Shown here: in pieces, positions 12,301 to 24,800 of the stretch | Numbering within the stretch: position 1 is the stretch's first letter | How the letters are laid out: each line of letters begins with the position of its first letter | Assembly: GCA_918026815.1 (NCBI GenBank) | Contig: CAKJVC010000088.1 | Span: 682,001 to 746,000 of the forward strand | DNA: 64,000 nucleotides | Direction of reading: 5' to 3' | Origin: Chalara sp. BL73 | Taxonomy: Eukaryota; Ascomycota; Leotiomycetes; Helotiales | Position numbers and translations under genes: made by a program | Notes under the pieces: generated by a model | What the model was told of the DNA's origin: nothing | Database searches by the model: none | The model's input: the letters and a program-made list of their open reading frames with translations, nothing else

Positions 12301-14488
12301 CTCAGGAATGACGCGATGGACTCAGTATTTGAGACATCTTCTATGATCCCCTGCGAGCTGAGATACTTGATCCCTTCTTTGGGATTCTCGTTGAATTTTG
12401 TTGCCCCTTTGATTATGATCTTCTTCTGTTTTCGTTGTTCTCTTAGTCTTGCGCAATCAGGATACCCTTCATATTGTGGCTCATCGCCAAGTCGTTCTGC
12501 AATAAAACGAACATACCCCAGAAGAGCATCTAGGCATAGAGGTGGTACACTGGTTGTACTCCATGTCGCAGAATCGGGTATCGCATTTCTTGACAGTAGT
12601 CCCACCATATCTTCACATAAATCAAGCCGGTCAACTTCACAGTCATAATTTACAAACAGCTCAACCATGAAACTTGGCATTCGAAATAGAGCTCCGACGC
12701 TTTCAACCATAGCTTCTCTTGCATCTGGCTTTCGCGATCCACCTTCTAGACCTAGTTTTTGACGTTCTTTGGTAGGAACTGGGGTTGACCTTCCACTGCC
12801 AGCCTGCGATTGGGAAGGCTTTCCAAGTTTTGGTCCTTGTGGAACACCGGCATAGAGTGATGGGTCAATACCAGGTTCTCGAGGAATGTCAACCCGGGGA
12901 TGAAGGCAAGCTACTAAATATGCAAGAAAAAGCTCCTGTTGTAATTTGAGAACTGCTCGGCAAGTAGCAAGAAGAGTTCCAGCAACAATCAGCGACTCTT
13001 GCAGAATTGCCATATTATCAGATCGAACGAGTTGAAATAGATATCGGCAAAGGTCATCTTCTGCTAAGGTCGCCAAAGAAGGATGCTTTGCTATCGATGG
13101 GCCTGCAACTACAAGAGCCACATCGATGATCCTCAGAGCCATTACCCTCAGCATATCAGAATGCTGCCGGTCATGAGGATCCAGGAGCTTAACCAAAACC
13201 CTGAATAATTCTCGAATTGCGGGTAAAGAGTACGGCTTTATCACTAACTCATCAGATGTTTCTGAGGCAAGTACCACACCGATTTCCGAGCCGTTCTCTA
13301 GGGAAGTTGACGCTGAAGGACCATCTCGTGGCTTATCAAAACTTGCTGAAGGTGTTGATTCGGCGGTAGAAGTCGCAGGAGCCGATAAGGCTGATTTGAC
13401 AGCATCGTTGGTGTTTGCGGATGGAGCCATTTTGACGGTATCCATGTCCTCTTTAGTTTTCTCATCTAGAGCTTCATCTTCCTCCCCCGCTTCCGTTTCC
13501 AGATGCTTCAAACGCTCAAATATGGCTTGACACATTTTGACCATAGACATCTCCGCAGATCGACGAAGAGGTTCACTTAATCCTGACTGACAGCATATAT
13601 TAAGCCCCGTTTCCATCATCTCGCATACACTTTCATCACTCAAAAGTTCACCACCTGGTCCTGACAACATTCCTTCCATGATTTTCAATATCCGCAAAAG
13701 CACAACCTCATCCGACGATGAATCACTGGACTCAAAACGGCAATGTGTTATCGCGGTCGACAAAGCCTGCATAGCTTGTGGGAATCTAGGGGAATCTGGC
13801 CTTATGAGGTTGTAGGAGAAGAACTTCGTGACAGAGACGAGGGCGATGGACGTGATAATGGCAGAGGTCGCAGAGGCTTGAATCACCTGCAGAAAAGGGT
13901 ATAACAAGGCCATTGTATCAAACTTGTGTATATCTAGAAGAAGTCAGAGGTATCGCGTGTGGATATAAGTCGTTCTTTCGTACCCTTACATCCATTGAGT
14001 TCAGCCCTCAGCCTGCCAAACGCAGCGATCAATGGATTATCCTGTATGCTCTTTCCCTTCTTTCCCCGAAGGCCCCATCGATTGGCCAAGCCCTCAATCT
14101 CTGCACCCTCTGCGAATCCAGACGATCCTCTGGAGCTTCTAGCAATCTTAGGGGTTCCGGGCTCATCTCGAGGCGTTGAAGGCCGCGACGGTTGCAAACT
14201 GGAGTTCCCCCCGAGGATTGCAGACACCGAAGATTGAGCCCATCGAGTATGCTTCCGCATAGCAGAAGTAACAGTGATACATTCTGTTATAACCAAGGCA
14301 GCGGGGTCTACCGCAATGGCAACATTACTTCTCGAAGACATGTCGAGTCCGTTCGTCGCAGGTGATCCTAAGCTACCCAAGCTCTGCCTTTTGATCTTTG
14401 AAGCGTTGATGCCACGTAACGGCAGATCTGAACTTTCTAGTGTCTGTCTAGAGCTCTGAGTGTCTTCAAGTCGAGCATCTTTGCTCAT
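9376..14488 (-). CDS. gea1: Gea1/Gea2/GBF1-type ARF guanine-nucleotide exchange factor (Sec7 domain)
   Basis: Large ARF-GEFs load GTP on Arf1 at the early Golgi to drive COPI coat assembly. Exons, in transcript order, are 14488-13984, 13933-11385, 11333-11050, 11002-10654, 10607-10204, 10156-9664 and 9612-9376, giving 1,606 residues in frame. Introns are 46-51 nt. The N-terminal DCB/HUS region is followed by an acidic linker, then the Sec7 domain at about residues 670-860. The glutamic finger sits in FRLPGES (near residue 764), and the second Sec7 motif is YAIIMLNTDQHNP. HDS-type helical repeats fill the C-terminal half. Length and layout fit the GBF1/Gea class rather than the larger BIG/Sec7p class. 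A CACGTG lies upstream at 14692-14697. The nearest gene, ANP1, also acts at the Golgi. Confidence 0.93.
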
Positions 14489-15103
14489 GATCGCCCAGGC
14501 AGCATAGAGCCCAGTTTATTGTGGTGTATGTGTTTAAAAGCCTCTAAACTGACTCCAGGAAAACGATCCGTCGGAATCGCACTGGTGAGAAATTATATTT
14601 GAGGTCTACAATCAGGGTTCATTTAGATCCTCAAAATTATTAAGAGGCGGCTCTTTCAGGTACCGTGGCTTGACGTGCAGGCTGGTTGAATCACGTGAAC
14701 TTGGGCATTAAAGCCAGATCTGAGATGGAGATGAGTCAATATTTGGGATGTGCTTAGAGAGCATGTCGCGAGAAGTATGTCATGTTATTCAATTCATCAC
14801 TGCTGAAAGAGCCCTTTTGTCTAATTTAGAAGAGTCCAGCCTAAAATAAGTACATATGACTACAGTAGTCACATAGCGAAAGCCCCTTTTAACACCGTCC
14901 ATATGCAACTACCCCTACCTTTAATAGTAAAATACATGAAGAGATCGCCTCTAATCATACAACGACCTCTCTTCATGGCTTATTGCCATTTTTCAGCTTG
15001 ATCACTAAAAATGGTCAAAGTCTGATTTTCCCTATGCCTCATGTCTATGAGCCTATATTTTGTTAGTAATGAGTAGGAAGTGGGAGCGTAAACGTATCCG
15101 TAC
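14489..15103. other. intergenic, 5' of the ARF-GEF / 3' of ANP1
   Basis: About 615 bp hold the promoter of the ARF-GEF gene (CACGTG at 14692-14697) and the 3' region of ANP1. No gene or repeat is seen. Confidence 0.4.
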
Positions 15104-16785
15104 CTATGCCTCTCCTTGAGCCTCTGCTTTCACTTGGGACTTCTTCTCGGCAGCGGCTGCTGGAGCTTCACTTTGCTTCTTCTCTTGGGCCTTTGCCTGC
15201 GACTCGGCTTTTTCCCTGTCCATCTTCTCCTTGATCTTTATTGCTTCATTCTGTATGTCGGCCTTATCTTTCTCCCACTGTCCATTTGGATCATCAAATT
15301 GGTCTTTGATCTTCTGCATTCGTTCTGCTTTCTCCTTTTCATCCTTCTCGCGAGCTATACGCTCTTTTTCCATTTCCTAAACCAAATTAGTGCTAATCTA
15401 CACAAACAGGGTGCCTTATGAACTTGCCTCCATATGACGAATATCATCCACACTCGGCTCGTACAAATGCCATATTGTATAGTGGGGCAGTCCAACCACA
15501 GAGAATTTCATTCGTTTCGCCATCTGGTTTCGTTAGCATAAGCGTATCGTTCAAACGATTTTGGAAGATTGTTCTTTACCTTTCCAAAACCTTCAGTTTC
15601 GGCATGTTTTTCAAAACTAAACGCGGGGAAGTGAACTCCAGATCGGAACACTTTAGCTTTTGCTAATATACTAACACCTCCTACGCCATCAATGTCCATC
15701 TCCATATCCGGATCACCATAAGGGTCCCTGAGATATGCTAAATGCGGTCGCCATGTTGCATATTCTGCATAACCCTCAACAATGACGGCATCTTCATCAA
15801 GAGTATCTGCAAGAGCCAACGCTGTTTCTGATTCTTGCCAAGAATTCAGGTCATATGGCTGTTCACCACCAAGCCAATCCGGCAGAGGACGCCAAACATC
15901 TACAATTATTAGTCAAGTACGCTGTAATCAGCCTTTGGCTGACTTACTTGGAACTATAACGTCTTTGTTATGTCGCATAAGATCCTCCAAGATTGTAAAA
16001 GGGGCTGTCTCAACATCCACATCTCTCCAGTATACCCAGCTATGATATGGCCGGAGCGCTGCGCTCAACAACCAATTTCTTGCTTGGGCCATCAATTTCC
16101 GTCTACTTGCTTGAGCAGCAAATCCATGACGACTCTCAACATCTTGATTGACTTTCTGCCCAAAATCTTTCTCAATGATAGATATCTCCCCATATGGCTG
16201 CTTTGGATCTTCGTCAGCCTGGAGCTCCTCCAGGAGCTCAGAAAGTAGTGGCAGAGTCCTATCCTTAGAGTCGGACACCAAGAAAGCCAGGTCTATCAGA
16301 TGGTGGGGGTACGTAAAGTTTCGAAGATGCGCGAAGAACATCTTCAAATGCGACTCGGCATCTCGAAGTGGCGCACAAAGCAGAATCCGCTCCTCTCTCT
16401 CCCATCCTCTCGCCGTGCCTTGGACATTTGATAAGTCATAATATCGTACTGTCTCAAGTTGAAAGTCCTCCCTCGAAGAAAGCAATCCAAAGGTAAGAAT
16501 TGGTAGTATCGAGGCACCTGGCCATACAAAAAATCCAAACAACGTCGCACATCCTAGAGCAAGAGCCAAACGAAATATGAGCTGCCGCCTTCGTCGCACG
16601 GCTGGAGAAGAAGACTTTGGCTGAAACCTAAGCGGTGACCACGTTAGTTCTGTTCTTTGAACGGCGCAGACTGATATTAGGCTATCCTACCGATGCGGCG
16701 AGATTGAGAATGTTTCTTTTGATCTAGGATATGCTCCATTGGAGTAGCCGCTGGCGCGTTGTTTTGGAGAATATGAGGGGAGCAT
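15104..16785 (-). CDS. anp1: Anp1/Mnn9/Van1-family mannan polymerase subunit
   Basis: Anp1-type proteins are Golgi type II glycosyltransferases (GT62) that elongate the alpha-1,6-mannose backbone of N-glycan mannan. Exons are 16785-16691, 16627-15948, 15899-15580, 15523-15428 and 15376-15104, giving 487 residues. A short cytoplasmic tail precedes one signal-anchor membrane segment at about residues 45-70. The DXD-type metal site is in YWRDVDVETAP. The C-terminal tail is highly charged, rich in K, E and A, and predicted coiled coil, a usual feature of filamentous-fungal Anp1. The fourth intron uses a GC donor (GAG then GCAAGT at 15427-15422) with TTTAG acceptor. The true start lies upstream of the longest open frame, in a small first exon. 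Confidence 0.92.
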
Positions 16786-17454
16786 GATAGGCTTGATTCG
16801 AGTGAAACTCCGTTTTCAAATCAGCAATGTGCCCTACTGGCAGTTTGCAGATTGAATAGGCAAACACGAGGACGCCCCTTTAGGCCTGGGCTAGCTGCCC
16901 TTTGCCTTCACGGCACTGCCAGGACAGGCTGAAAAATGATATTATAAGGCTGAAGTTGTAGCTGAACCTGTCTCTTCATCGACAGCTTACAATCATGAAG
17001 GATTAGTCGTAAGATGTTTGTGGAATTGTAAATGTCCTTCCGAGCGTAATACAGCTACAATAATTTCGTTTGGACACGATTCTCGTCTAATAAATTCGAG
17101 ATACTATTTTGAAACACGGGCCACCTGCAACGAGGCTGAGGGTGAGGCTGGGCAATACTACCTAATCCTTTCAATAATACCAAAACGGCTGCTCCCATCC
17201 TAAGTCTTGATACTCCGTTGTAATTATTACTGGGAGAAACCTCAAGGGTATAATCAACAAAACAAAATACAATTTACTAAGAGTAGTCTAAAAAAATTGC
17301 ATCACAATTCAGAGGCAATTTCAACGAGATTCACACCAATAGCCATTATTGAACTAATTAAGAATTATACACAGCTATACATTACCTATAAGAATTATTA
17401 TTTGTTGCATTTCATTTGAGCCACCAACGTGCAAAGTACTATTGCATCCGTTCC
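16786..17454. other. intergenic, partly AT-rich
   Basis: This stretch holds the ANP1 promoter side and, at about 17200-17430, an AT-rich patch full of stops. No gene, tRNA or repeat array is recognised. Confidence 0.4.
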
Positions 17455-18290
17455 TCAGAAGAGCCATCCACCTTTGAATTTGTCGACTTCGTTTTCAAGT
17501 AACTGTTCCAAGCAATTAGCGTATTGCTCTAAAATCTGATATGACGAAGGCAAGGGAAGAATATTGCTCAGATAAGCCAGTTTACTCAAGCACATCGGCC
17601 GGCCAAGAAAGTCCACACTACAAGACGCAATGTGTAATTCCAAGGCACTGAAGCCCACAACTCCACTTGCAATCCTCCCAACCAAATTGAATCAGATGGT
17701 CCGCAGCGGGAGAGGGGCTCGGCCAACACGGCATAGTTGAATGGATAAGCTGTTGTCATCAGGGCGGCAAGAGAAGGTGTTGTATTAAATAGTGGTGAGC
17801 GTACCTTTTAACGAATGATTGAGATCCCAATTCATGGTCCTGAAATTACATTAGCACACTTGTTAAGCAATGGCAATGCAATAGAAATAACGAGTAGAAT
17901 TATCTTGTTCAGAAAGGTTTTGGTATTTTTGGTTGACATCAAGGTGTTCAGAAGCAGAACTGATTTGATTTTTTCTCATCATAAAAGAATGGTATTCAAA
18001 GAAAGACTGGGAATAGCAAGCGACTTACCCGAATAGGGTATAGGTGCCTGTCGGCAGACATTAAATGTATAATGCTCCATTCGATGAAGATGGTGCCGCG
18101 TTGCAAAGACTGTATTCTGTCTGGAGCAAATAGTCAGTTACCGCATCTCCGATATAGTTCAAAAAGACGCAGACTTGCACTAAGTGCTTCAGATGGTGAT
18201 GCATGTTGTTCGTGGCTCAGAATTCGCCGAAGAACTGATTGTGAAAAAATCATCAGGAGCTGGAGGGACTGAAATGAGGGAATCTAGGTA
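17455..18290 (-). pseudogene. unidentified gene, probably decayed
   Basis: Reading the minus strand, several coding-like segments occur in order. One at about 18270-18140 includes the string SPSEALSASLRLFELYRRC. One at about 18130-18020 includes RHHLHRMEHYTFNVCRQAPI, ends near a GTAAGT and is followed after a GT...TTTCAG interval by a short segment at about 17838. The last, at 17685-17455, contains LSKLAYLSNILPLPSSYQI and a stop. The pieces do not join in one frame with canonical splice sites, and stops interrupt them. I do not recognise the family. It could be a real gene whose exons I have misjoined, but a relic seems more likely. Confidence 0.3.
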
Positions 18291-18636
18291 ATACAGACTC
18301 ACGAACTTCGAAGATCAGTAGCACATGCCGACCTAGTTAGCCTATCGAGCATAATTTATAGTAAATACACCGCTCCACATCGAGAGATAGAGGCGTAGTG
18401 ACATTGTTGTGTGCGAGATTGTGGTTCAGAAGAAAAAGTTCACGAGTTGTGGACTTTTTCCCTAAAATAAGCGCCGTTTGCGTTTATAGCGCGAAAGGAC
18501 TATCAACAAGCGCCTGCCAATGATTCTGCTACCCCTGCAGCCTCACCTGAATTTTGTCAAGTTCTGATAATTTATATGGGTAGCAATTCAAGCTTTCACA
18601 TAGTCACTAAACACTCTTGGATGTATCGACGACACG
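18291..18636. other. intergenic, upstream of MTR3
   Basis: About 345 bp presumably hold the MTR3 promoter. No distinct element is recognised. Confidence 0.35.
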
Positions 18637-19629
18637 ATGGCTGACAGAAGAAGAATCAATGGCCCATCTGGGGGAACGACTGCCCCTGTGTTTTCGAAAT
18701 ACATCTCCCAAGACTCCAAAGATCTTGGAAGACCGCCACGTACAAGAGCTCCCAATGTCCTAAGAAAAATGTGTATGTCTCAATGGCCCAGCAGTCGGAC
18801 TAATAGTTAATTCAAGGCAGTTTTGAAAACTGGAGTTACTCCCTCGGCATCTGGCTCAGCATACCTTGAGATGGAGCCTTCTAAGTCGCCTAGCGCAATA
18901 GCTCCTGGTCTTGCCTCTCTCCATCCATCCGGCTTAAAACTAACATGCACTGTCCATGGACCTCGACCTTTACCAAGGTCAGCGCCTTTCTCCCCTCATA
19001 TCATTCTCACAACACATGTCAAATATGCGCCGTTCGCGACACGAAGGAGGAGAGGCTATTTACGGGATTCCAGTGAAAGAGATTTAGGAGTGCACTTAGA
19101 GACTGCCTTGAGGGGTGTAATAATCGGAGACCGGTGGCCGAAGAGTGGAGTCGAAGTTATAATAACGATTTTGGAGGGTGAGGAAGACCAATGGTGGGGA
19201 GATGACAGAGGTCAAGGTTCTATCAGTGCCGGGGAATGGGGAATGATGAGTGTGCTAAGCGGCTGCATAACTGTAGCGTCTGCAGCAATTGCCGATGCGG
19301 GAATTGACTGTGTGGATGTGGTCTCTGGAGGCGTTGCGGCTGTTGTTCGAGCATCACAAGGAACACCATCTCCTACAATGCTTGTGTTGGATCCTGTACC
19401 ATCTGAGCACCAGGAAATAGTTGCGGCTTGTATAGTGGCATACCTTCCTGGACGAGATGAAATAACTGATCTTTGGGTAAAGGGTGATATTGGACACGGT
19501 ACCCAGAGCTCTTCAGAGCTACCCTCGTACGAAGATCTAGCAGACAATGCCGTACAAGCGGCTTTGGGCTCGCATCGGGTTCTCCTTGGCGCATTGAAGG
19601 AGACTGCGGATTTGAAATTGGGCAGATGA
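18637..19629 (+). CDS. mtr3: exosome core subunit Mtr3 (RNase PH fold)
   Basis: Mtr3 is a catalytically inert RNase PH-like ring subunit of the nuclear and cytoplasmic RNA exosome, which processes and degrades RNA 3' to 5'. Exons are 18637-18772 and 18821-19629 (48-nt intron, GTATGT donor, CAG acceptor), giving 314 residues. The start is the ATG opening MADRRRINGP, a form usual for fungal Mtr3. The sequence crosses the intron into FLKTGVTPSASGSAYLE, a family hallmark. The RNase PH fold occupies most of the protein. The segment SGCITVASAAIADAGIDCVD corresponds to the conserved helix of the second half. Length is normal. Confidence 0.9.
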
Positions 19630-20324
19630 AGCAATATGACCTCGACAAGGAGCTATAATCAGTGCCGCTAAAAAGAGAGCTATTCATTGAGACCACTCTC
19701 ATAAGAGTCGAATAACATTGCTCTGCCTCTTCACTATGACCTCATACAACCACAGATGGGGGGTCAATAATGAAGGAAGTGGGAATATATTGACAACCTC
19801 CACTAGCGAAGACTACCATCTGGAACATTTCAAGATTGAGATGCACGGCTAGTGCTCATCTTTGGAGAACGCACGCATCAACAACTGCATGAAGCTATGA
19901 AGTTATGAAGTTTGGAAACTGCCATTAGAAAGTAAGAAATGTCCAGATGCTGCAGCACGCTTTACAATGTAGCATAACATCTTCCTTTCTTGGTTGGAAT
20001 TCTTCTGCAAAATCCCGGCTTTGCTTTCATGCATCTCTGTGAATTAGTTCCATCATCCTTGCATCATTGCTCCGGCGTTCAAAACGGGGCAAACTGCTTG
20101 AATGCTCTTTCGGCGTCCTACATTTGCAAATTTCTTTACTACTAAATCACTTTTAGAAAACAGCCATAGCTAAATTGTTCCCCTTTCCTTCGTTACATTC
20201 CCACTCATCAAGTTAGCCCTTCTGAACACGAACATAGCACTACAAACCTTAACCAACTTCTAGTTTTCATTCCACGGCTACTTTACATTAGCCAGTAATT
20301 CTTTCCTCATTGGCGCCTGCTATA
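19630..20324. other. intergenic
   Basis: About 700 bp separate MTR3 and the Myb-like gene. Pyrimidine-rich patches near 20150-20290 fit a fungal promoter/5' leader. No gene is seen. Confidence 0.4.
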
Positions 20325-21132
20325 ATGCCCTCAAAAATTCAACTAGACGAAAACCTCTGGTTTCTCTACATTTGTCTTCAGAAATCAGACCTAAAATCGG
20401 TATTTCCCTCTATCCCATTCTCTCCTCCTTCTCTCCTTTCCTGTCCTAAATGCCACTTCACCTTCTTACAGATATCCTTCCCAGCTTTCAAGTCTGCTGA
20501 CCCAAGACAAGATCGACTTCGCAGCAGTGGGCCAGGCAACAAACCTCAAGCCCCCCGCCGCACGAATGCGTTACACACGCCTCAAGAAGCAAATCGAATC
20601 CGGGACCTTGATCGGAACACACGGGACACCGTTTACTGCTGAGAAGATCAAGGAAGGGGCTAGAAAGCGGAAGTATGATGCCGAGAGTCCAGCTCTAATC
20701 AGTCCGATTGATAAGATTGATTCTGGTGAGGGTATTATTGTGGCTAAGAACAAGGACAGAGGTATGGAGAAGGAAGTGAAGGTGAAGGAAGAGAAGGAAG
20801 GAAGCGATTGGAGTAGCGAGAGTGAGGAAGATTCGGAAGATGAGATGCCGTTGGCGAAGTTGAGGAAGGGGAGAAAACTGGATGATCACACCACTAGTCC
20901 GAGGGCGAGCGCGCATATTGGGATGGGCCATGGAAGCGAAAGTATGGTTAGTGGCGAGGGTCAGACGATGATGTTCGCGCCGTTCTTCTCGGCTCCGTCG
21001 CGGAGACTTCAGGCTGGAAAGTTTACAGAAAATGGTAGTTGGGCAAATGGAAGTGCTGGGGCGGAGTGGATGTGTGGTTTTCCTCCGTATCCTCAGTCTT
21101 ACGGTGTAGAAGGACCGACCCAATCTGCTTAA
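20325..21132 (+). CDS. small Myb/SANT-like DNA-binding protein (fungal, uncharacterised)
   Basis: Exons are 20325-20399 and 20512-21132 (112-nt intron, donor GTATTT, acceptor ACAAG), giving 231 residues. The N-terminal ~65 residues match the fungal Myb-like helical module: an aromatic first helix (LWFLYICLQ), then IDFAAVGQ, then AARMRYTRLKKQIESG. The remainder is low complexity and acidic, with a KEEKEGSDWSSESEEDSEDE patch and basic KRKYD/LRKGRK patches that could serve nuclear import. This suggests a nuclear DNA-binding or chromatin protein; the target is unknown. The intron acceptor could also be a few bases upstream. Confidence 0.7.
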
Positions 21133-21877
21133 AGAAAGTTTAGCCCTTTGAGACAGGTTGGCTGCGTTATCTGATGACTTTGAGAGCATTGTTGACAGTG
21201 CATATGGAACAACGCCACTGCTTTGTTGGTACTTGAGACGAGAACTTAGCATCTGATAGCATGTACGTCTTGACTTCACAAATGCGAATACTTCATTGAA
21301 ATGAAATATCCGTGATTAGCAAGTGAGTTTGTTAGGACCAGTAAGAGACATCGATATTTTTTACATTTACAGAGTGTCAACTTCAATTTATCTTATTAGG
21401 AGGAAAAATGGGTTGGATAATGAGGTCTCTCAAAATGAGGATTAAAATTTTCGTTATACATTTATGGAGTGCTCAATGTTTTACTTTTTTCTTCATTAAA
21501 ATTAGATTGCTGCTACGTTGTACATACACTTAAAATTGCAAGGCAGAGCCAAAAGGAGCATCCTTGCTAAGATTAATCTGAGTCGAATTAGGCAAACACA
21601 AGATGTCATAGGAAAGTAAGAACTTTTTTAAATAACATAAGTGGTAAGTGTACAATTGTGAAGTAGTGCTGAATCGTATATTCCTGTTCCCAGCCCTTAT
21701 ACCCCTCGTATCTAAACATAATAGCGATACAAAAATATAGACAAAGCAAGACGGGGGAATCCTAATGTGCCTCCAAACTCCCATATGCCATGCCAAACGC
21801 CTGAAACATGAAGCCTTCCTGATGCCCAAAAACTCTATGCGTAAAAAAGAAGTATTCTATATCCCATGTTTCGCCAA
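21133..21877. other. intergenic between convergent genes
   Basis: About 745 bp lie between two convergent 3' ends. The interval is AT-rich at 21350-21530. No gene or repeat array is recognised. Confidence 0.4.
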
Positions 21878-24800
21878 CTAGGGAACGAAAACGCGCGAGA
21901 AGCTCGCGACATCCCGTCTGCAGCAGACACACTTATCGAAGTTGTTCATAGCTAGCGTAACTCTGCAATCGTCGCACAAGCTCAAGCAACGGCATGGCCA
22001 GACGATAATACTTCTTGGCGAGCTTTGACACACGACACACTGTGGGCCGCCATCGCCCATTCCAGATGCCCCTTCGGCCCATGATTTCTGCTGACTTGAA
22101 GTTTGATGAGAACGCCTTGTAATTATGAGATGTTCCAAGATCTGTGTTTCTTCTTCCGGAGTGAGCTTGCCAGTCGGAGATGAGGCAACGAAATTCGATG
22201 GTCTGTGGCGTGTGGACGTTAATACCTTAGATCTCTCTCTCAAGGTCAAATCTTGATACCGCGAACGAGTAACTATGCCATCATACGCGAAATGGGTAGA
22301 TAGCGCATGAGCCTCGGCGCGCTGTTCAGGTGTTTTTGGATGCAAAAGTTGAGCTAAGTCCGCTGGATTGAGAGGCGTATCAAGCAGAGGCGTTGATTCG
22401 CGTGTGAAATGAGGCGATCGTTGTGTAGGAGTTCTTCGCCCATCATCATTTTCGTCGTCGGATTCCCATGCATTTGTTTCGTTGCTGTCGCTCTCGGAGA
22501 AGGTCTCAGCGAAGGAGACAACGCTAGTAGTATCATCATCTAGATCCTCCTGAGCTGGGACATATGTGCCACTGTGGTCGACACCACCCCACCAGCCGCC
22601 CTTTAGCCACCAGCCATAAAGTCTTTTGTCAAGCTCCTTTTCTTCGTCATCAATGCCATGTCCGCCGTCGTTCCGTATCCGCCTTCTCATTTCCGATTCG
22701 ACGTCGACATGATCATTCTTTGGTAGAGTTAATTCTCCGTCAATGCTGAGCATATAAAAGTTTAATGAGTCTGGGTGGTTCGCATCTGGCTGCTGTGGCT
22801 CCGAAGTACCAGAAAGTGGCCTTCGTATCTGTAGTTAACTGAATCAGGAGCCTTTCTTCAGTAGAGAGAGGGGATCATTTGATCGGTAAGGTATAATATT
22901 CCCATTTGACTTACCAGATACAAAAGCCAGCCTGGTCGACTTTGAATTCCTAGCTTCTCAAGTAACCTCAATGCCAGCGATGCCCACCAGCTTAAAAGAA
23001 GTCGATTGATGCCCAAGAAAAACTCCAGCGCCATGAACCATCTCCCACCTGCTTATGATTAACTCATGATTAGCTTTGCTTATCACGAAGGCTACCATAT
23101 CTCAAGAAACATCCAAACACTCGCAAGATAAGAATGGCCTCGCAAATGAACATGTATGGATACACACGAAATGAAAATGATCAAACTTACTTCTCTCTGC
23201 TGCACCGACTCCATCTCTAGCTAGTCGATCGTGTTGGCCTCGGCCTTTCGATACCTTCTGAGCTGTCATCTCTCTAGCATAGCCACTTGATGACTGTCGA
23301 AGAAGATCCATCGGCTGGTCTTTCGCGGCCACCAAACCAACATTATCGACTATTCCATCACCAAAAGCAGAATTGGGATCATGTGCACGAAAACTAGGTC
23401 CCAGCCATTGAGCCCCAGTCATCTCAAGTTCACGCAAGCGCTCTTCCTCTAACCATGTATGCTTCCCAACGTTTACCCCTCGGCTCTCGTTTAGATACAC
23501 AGCTTCGCTTGCCATCGTCATTATACCGAAGCCCGTACGCAAAAGAGCCGTGTAAAAATCCATATGCAAAGTAATACGAACATTACGAAGGTGGACATTG
23601 GCCTGCATGTTACGGTGGGCTTGTAAGACTTTTTGCCAGAAGGTATTTTCAAGCTCATCAACCTCAGTTGGCTCAATATCAGTACCTTCATTAGAGCTGC
23701 TTGGAGGTGCAAGGGCAGATAGAACTGCATCTCGATGTTAGTCGTGACTTTTCGTTAGTTGGAAATTTGAAACGTTCTATTGCATACTGCTTTCCAGCAG
23801 TAAAGGACGCTTGTATGAAGGTAATGCAGAGAGGTTAGGCGAAAATTTCTTACCTAGAGCAGCGCCATAGATTACCATGCAAGCAATTATACCACCAAGT
23901 ACTAAAACATGGGGAATAAATCCGACAATGCACACGGTAGGAAATCTGTCTTAGTGTGAGTAATGTGCCCATAAAATTTCCCCATGAAATAGCAAAGTAT
24001 CATCTACGTACCGAAGGAGACTTTGGTTGGGAAAGTCATCTAACGAGAACGTTGAAATGCTCCAGACAATGAATGACATAAAAGCAATTCCCCAAAACCC
24101 CGTGCTCAAGAGCCGCAAACGACCCTGAAAATTAAATATTGCTAGAATATGGCTAGTGGCGTGGTTCATCGCAGACAAGAAGCCCACGAGTAGTACCTCA
24201 GGAGTGGTATTAACTCTTTTCATGATCATTGCTCGCGTGATAGCAATCTGGGTGCCTTCTCCAGTGGAATTCGAGACCCGGGCCATTTTTGTACCTCCAA
24301 AAGATCCCCAACCAAGTTGCTGCCCGATAGCTGCATCTGCTTCAGCGAATGCTAAAGAGTGTTCGAAAAGTGTCATCCCGGTCTCTGCTGCTACCTGGCG
24401 ACCTTGTACTGCACAGGAAAGAGTTTCCACAAATTGGCTGAAACTGAAGGTTTTGAAGAGAGGCCATAGAAGAGATAACGAGCCTGTGAGAGCTGGTACT
24501 GGTGGCACCTTCGTCTGTTCTTCATCATACGCTGGTGGAATCATTCGTACAGCCAAGCAAGACTCCTCGTCCGTGGCTCCAAGTAATAGCGTGGAGCTGA
24601 AAGTGTGAAGAAAGCCACCATTCTGTGTAAACATCAACTCAGAATGCTTCGTTGCGTTTCCCCATCGAAGCATAGAAAAGTCTGGAGAGGTTTGGCATTG
24701 TATTGACTGGAGAAGCCACTGAGCTTGAAATAGGAGCATAATTATAGGCCCAATCCTCAAGAGTAAGCGTACTTTCCATGGAAGACTCAGATTTCGTCTT

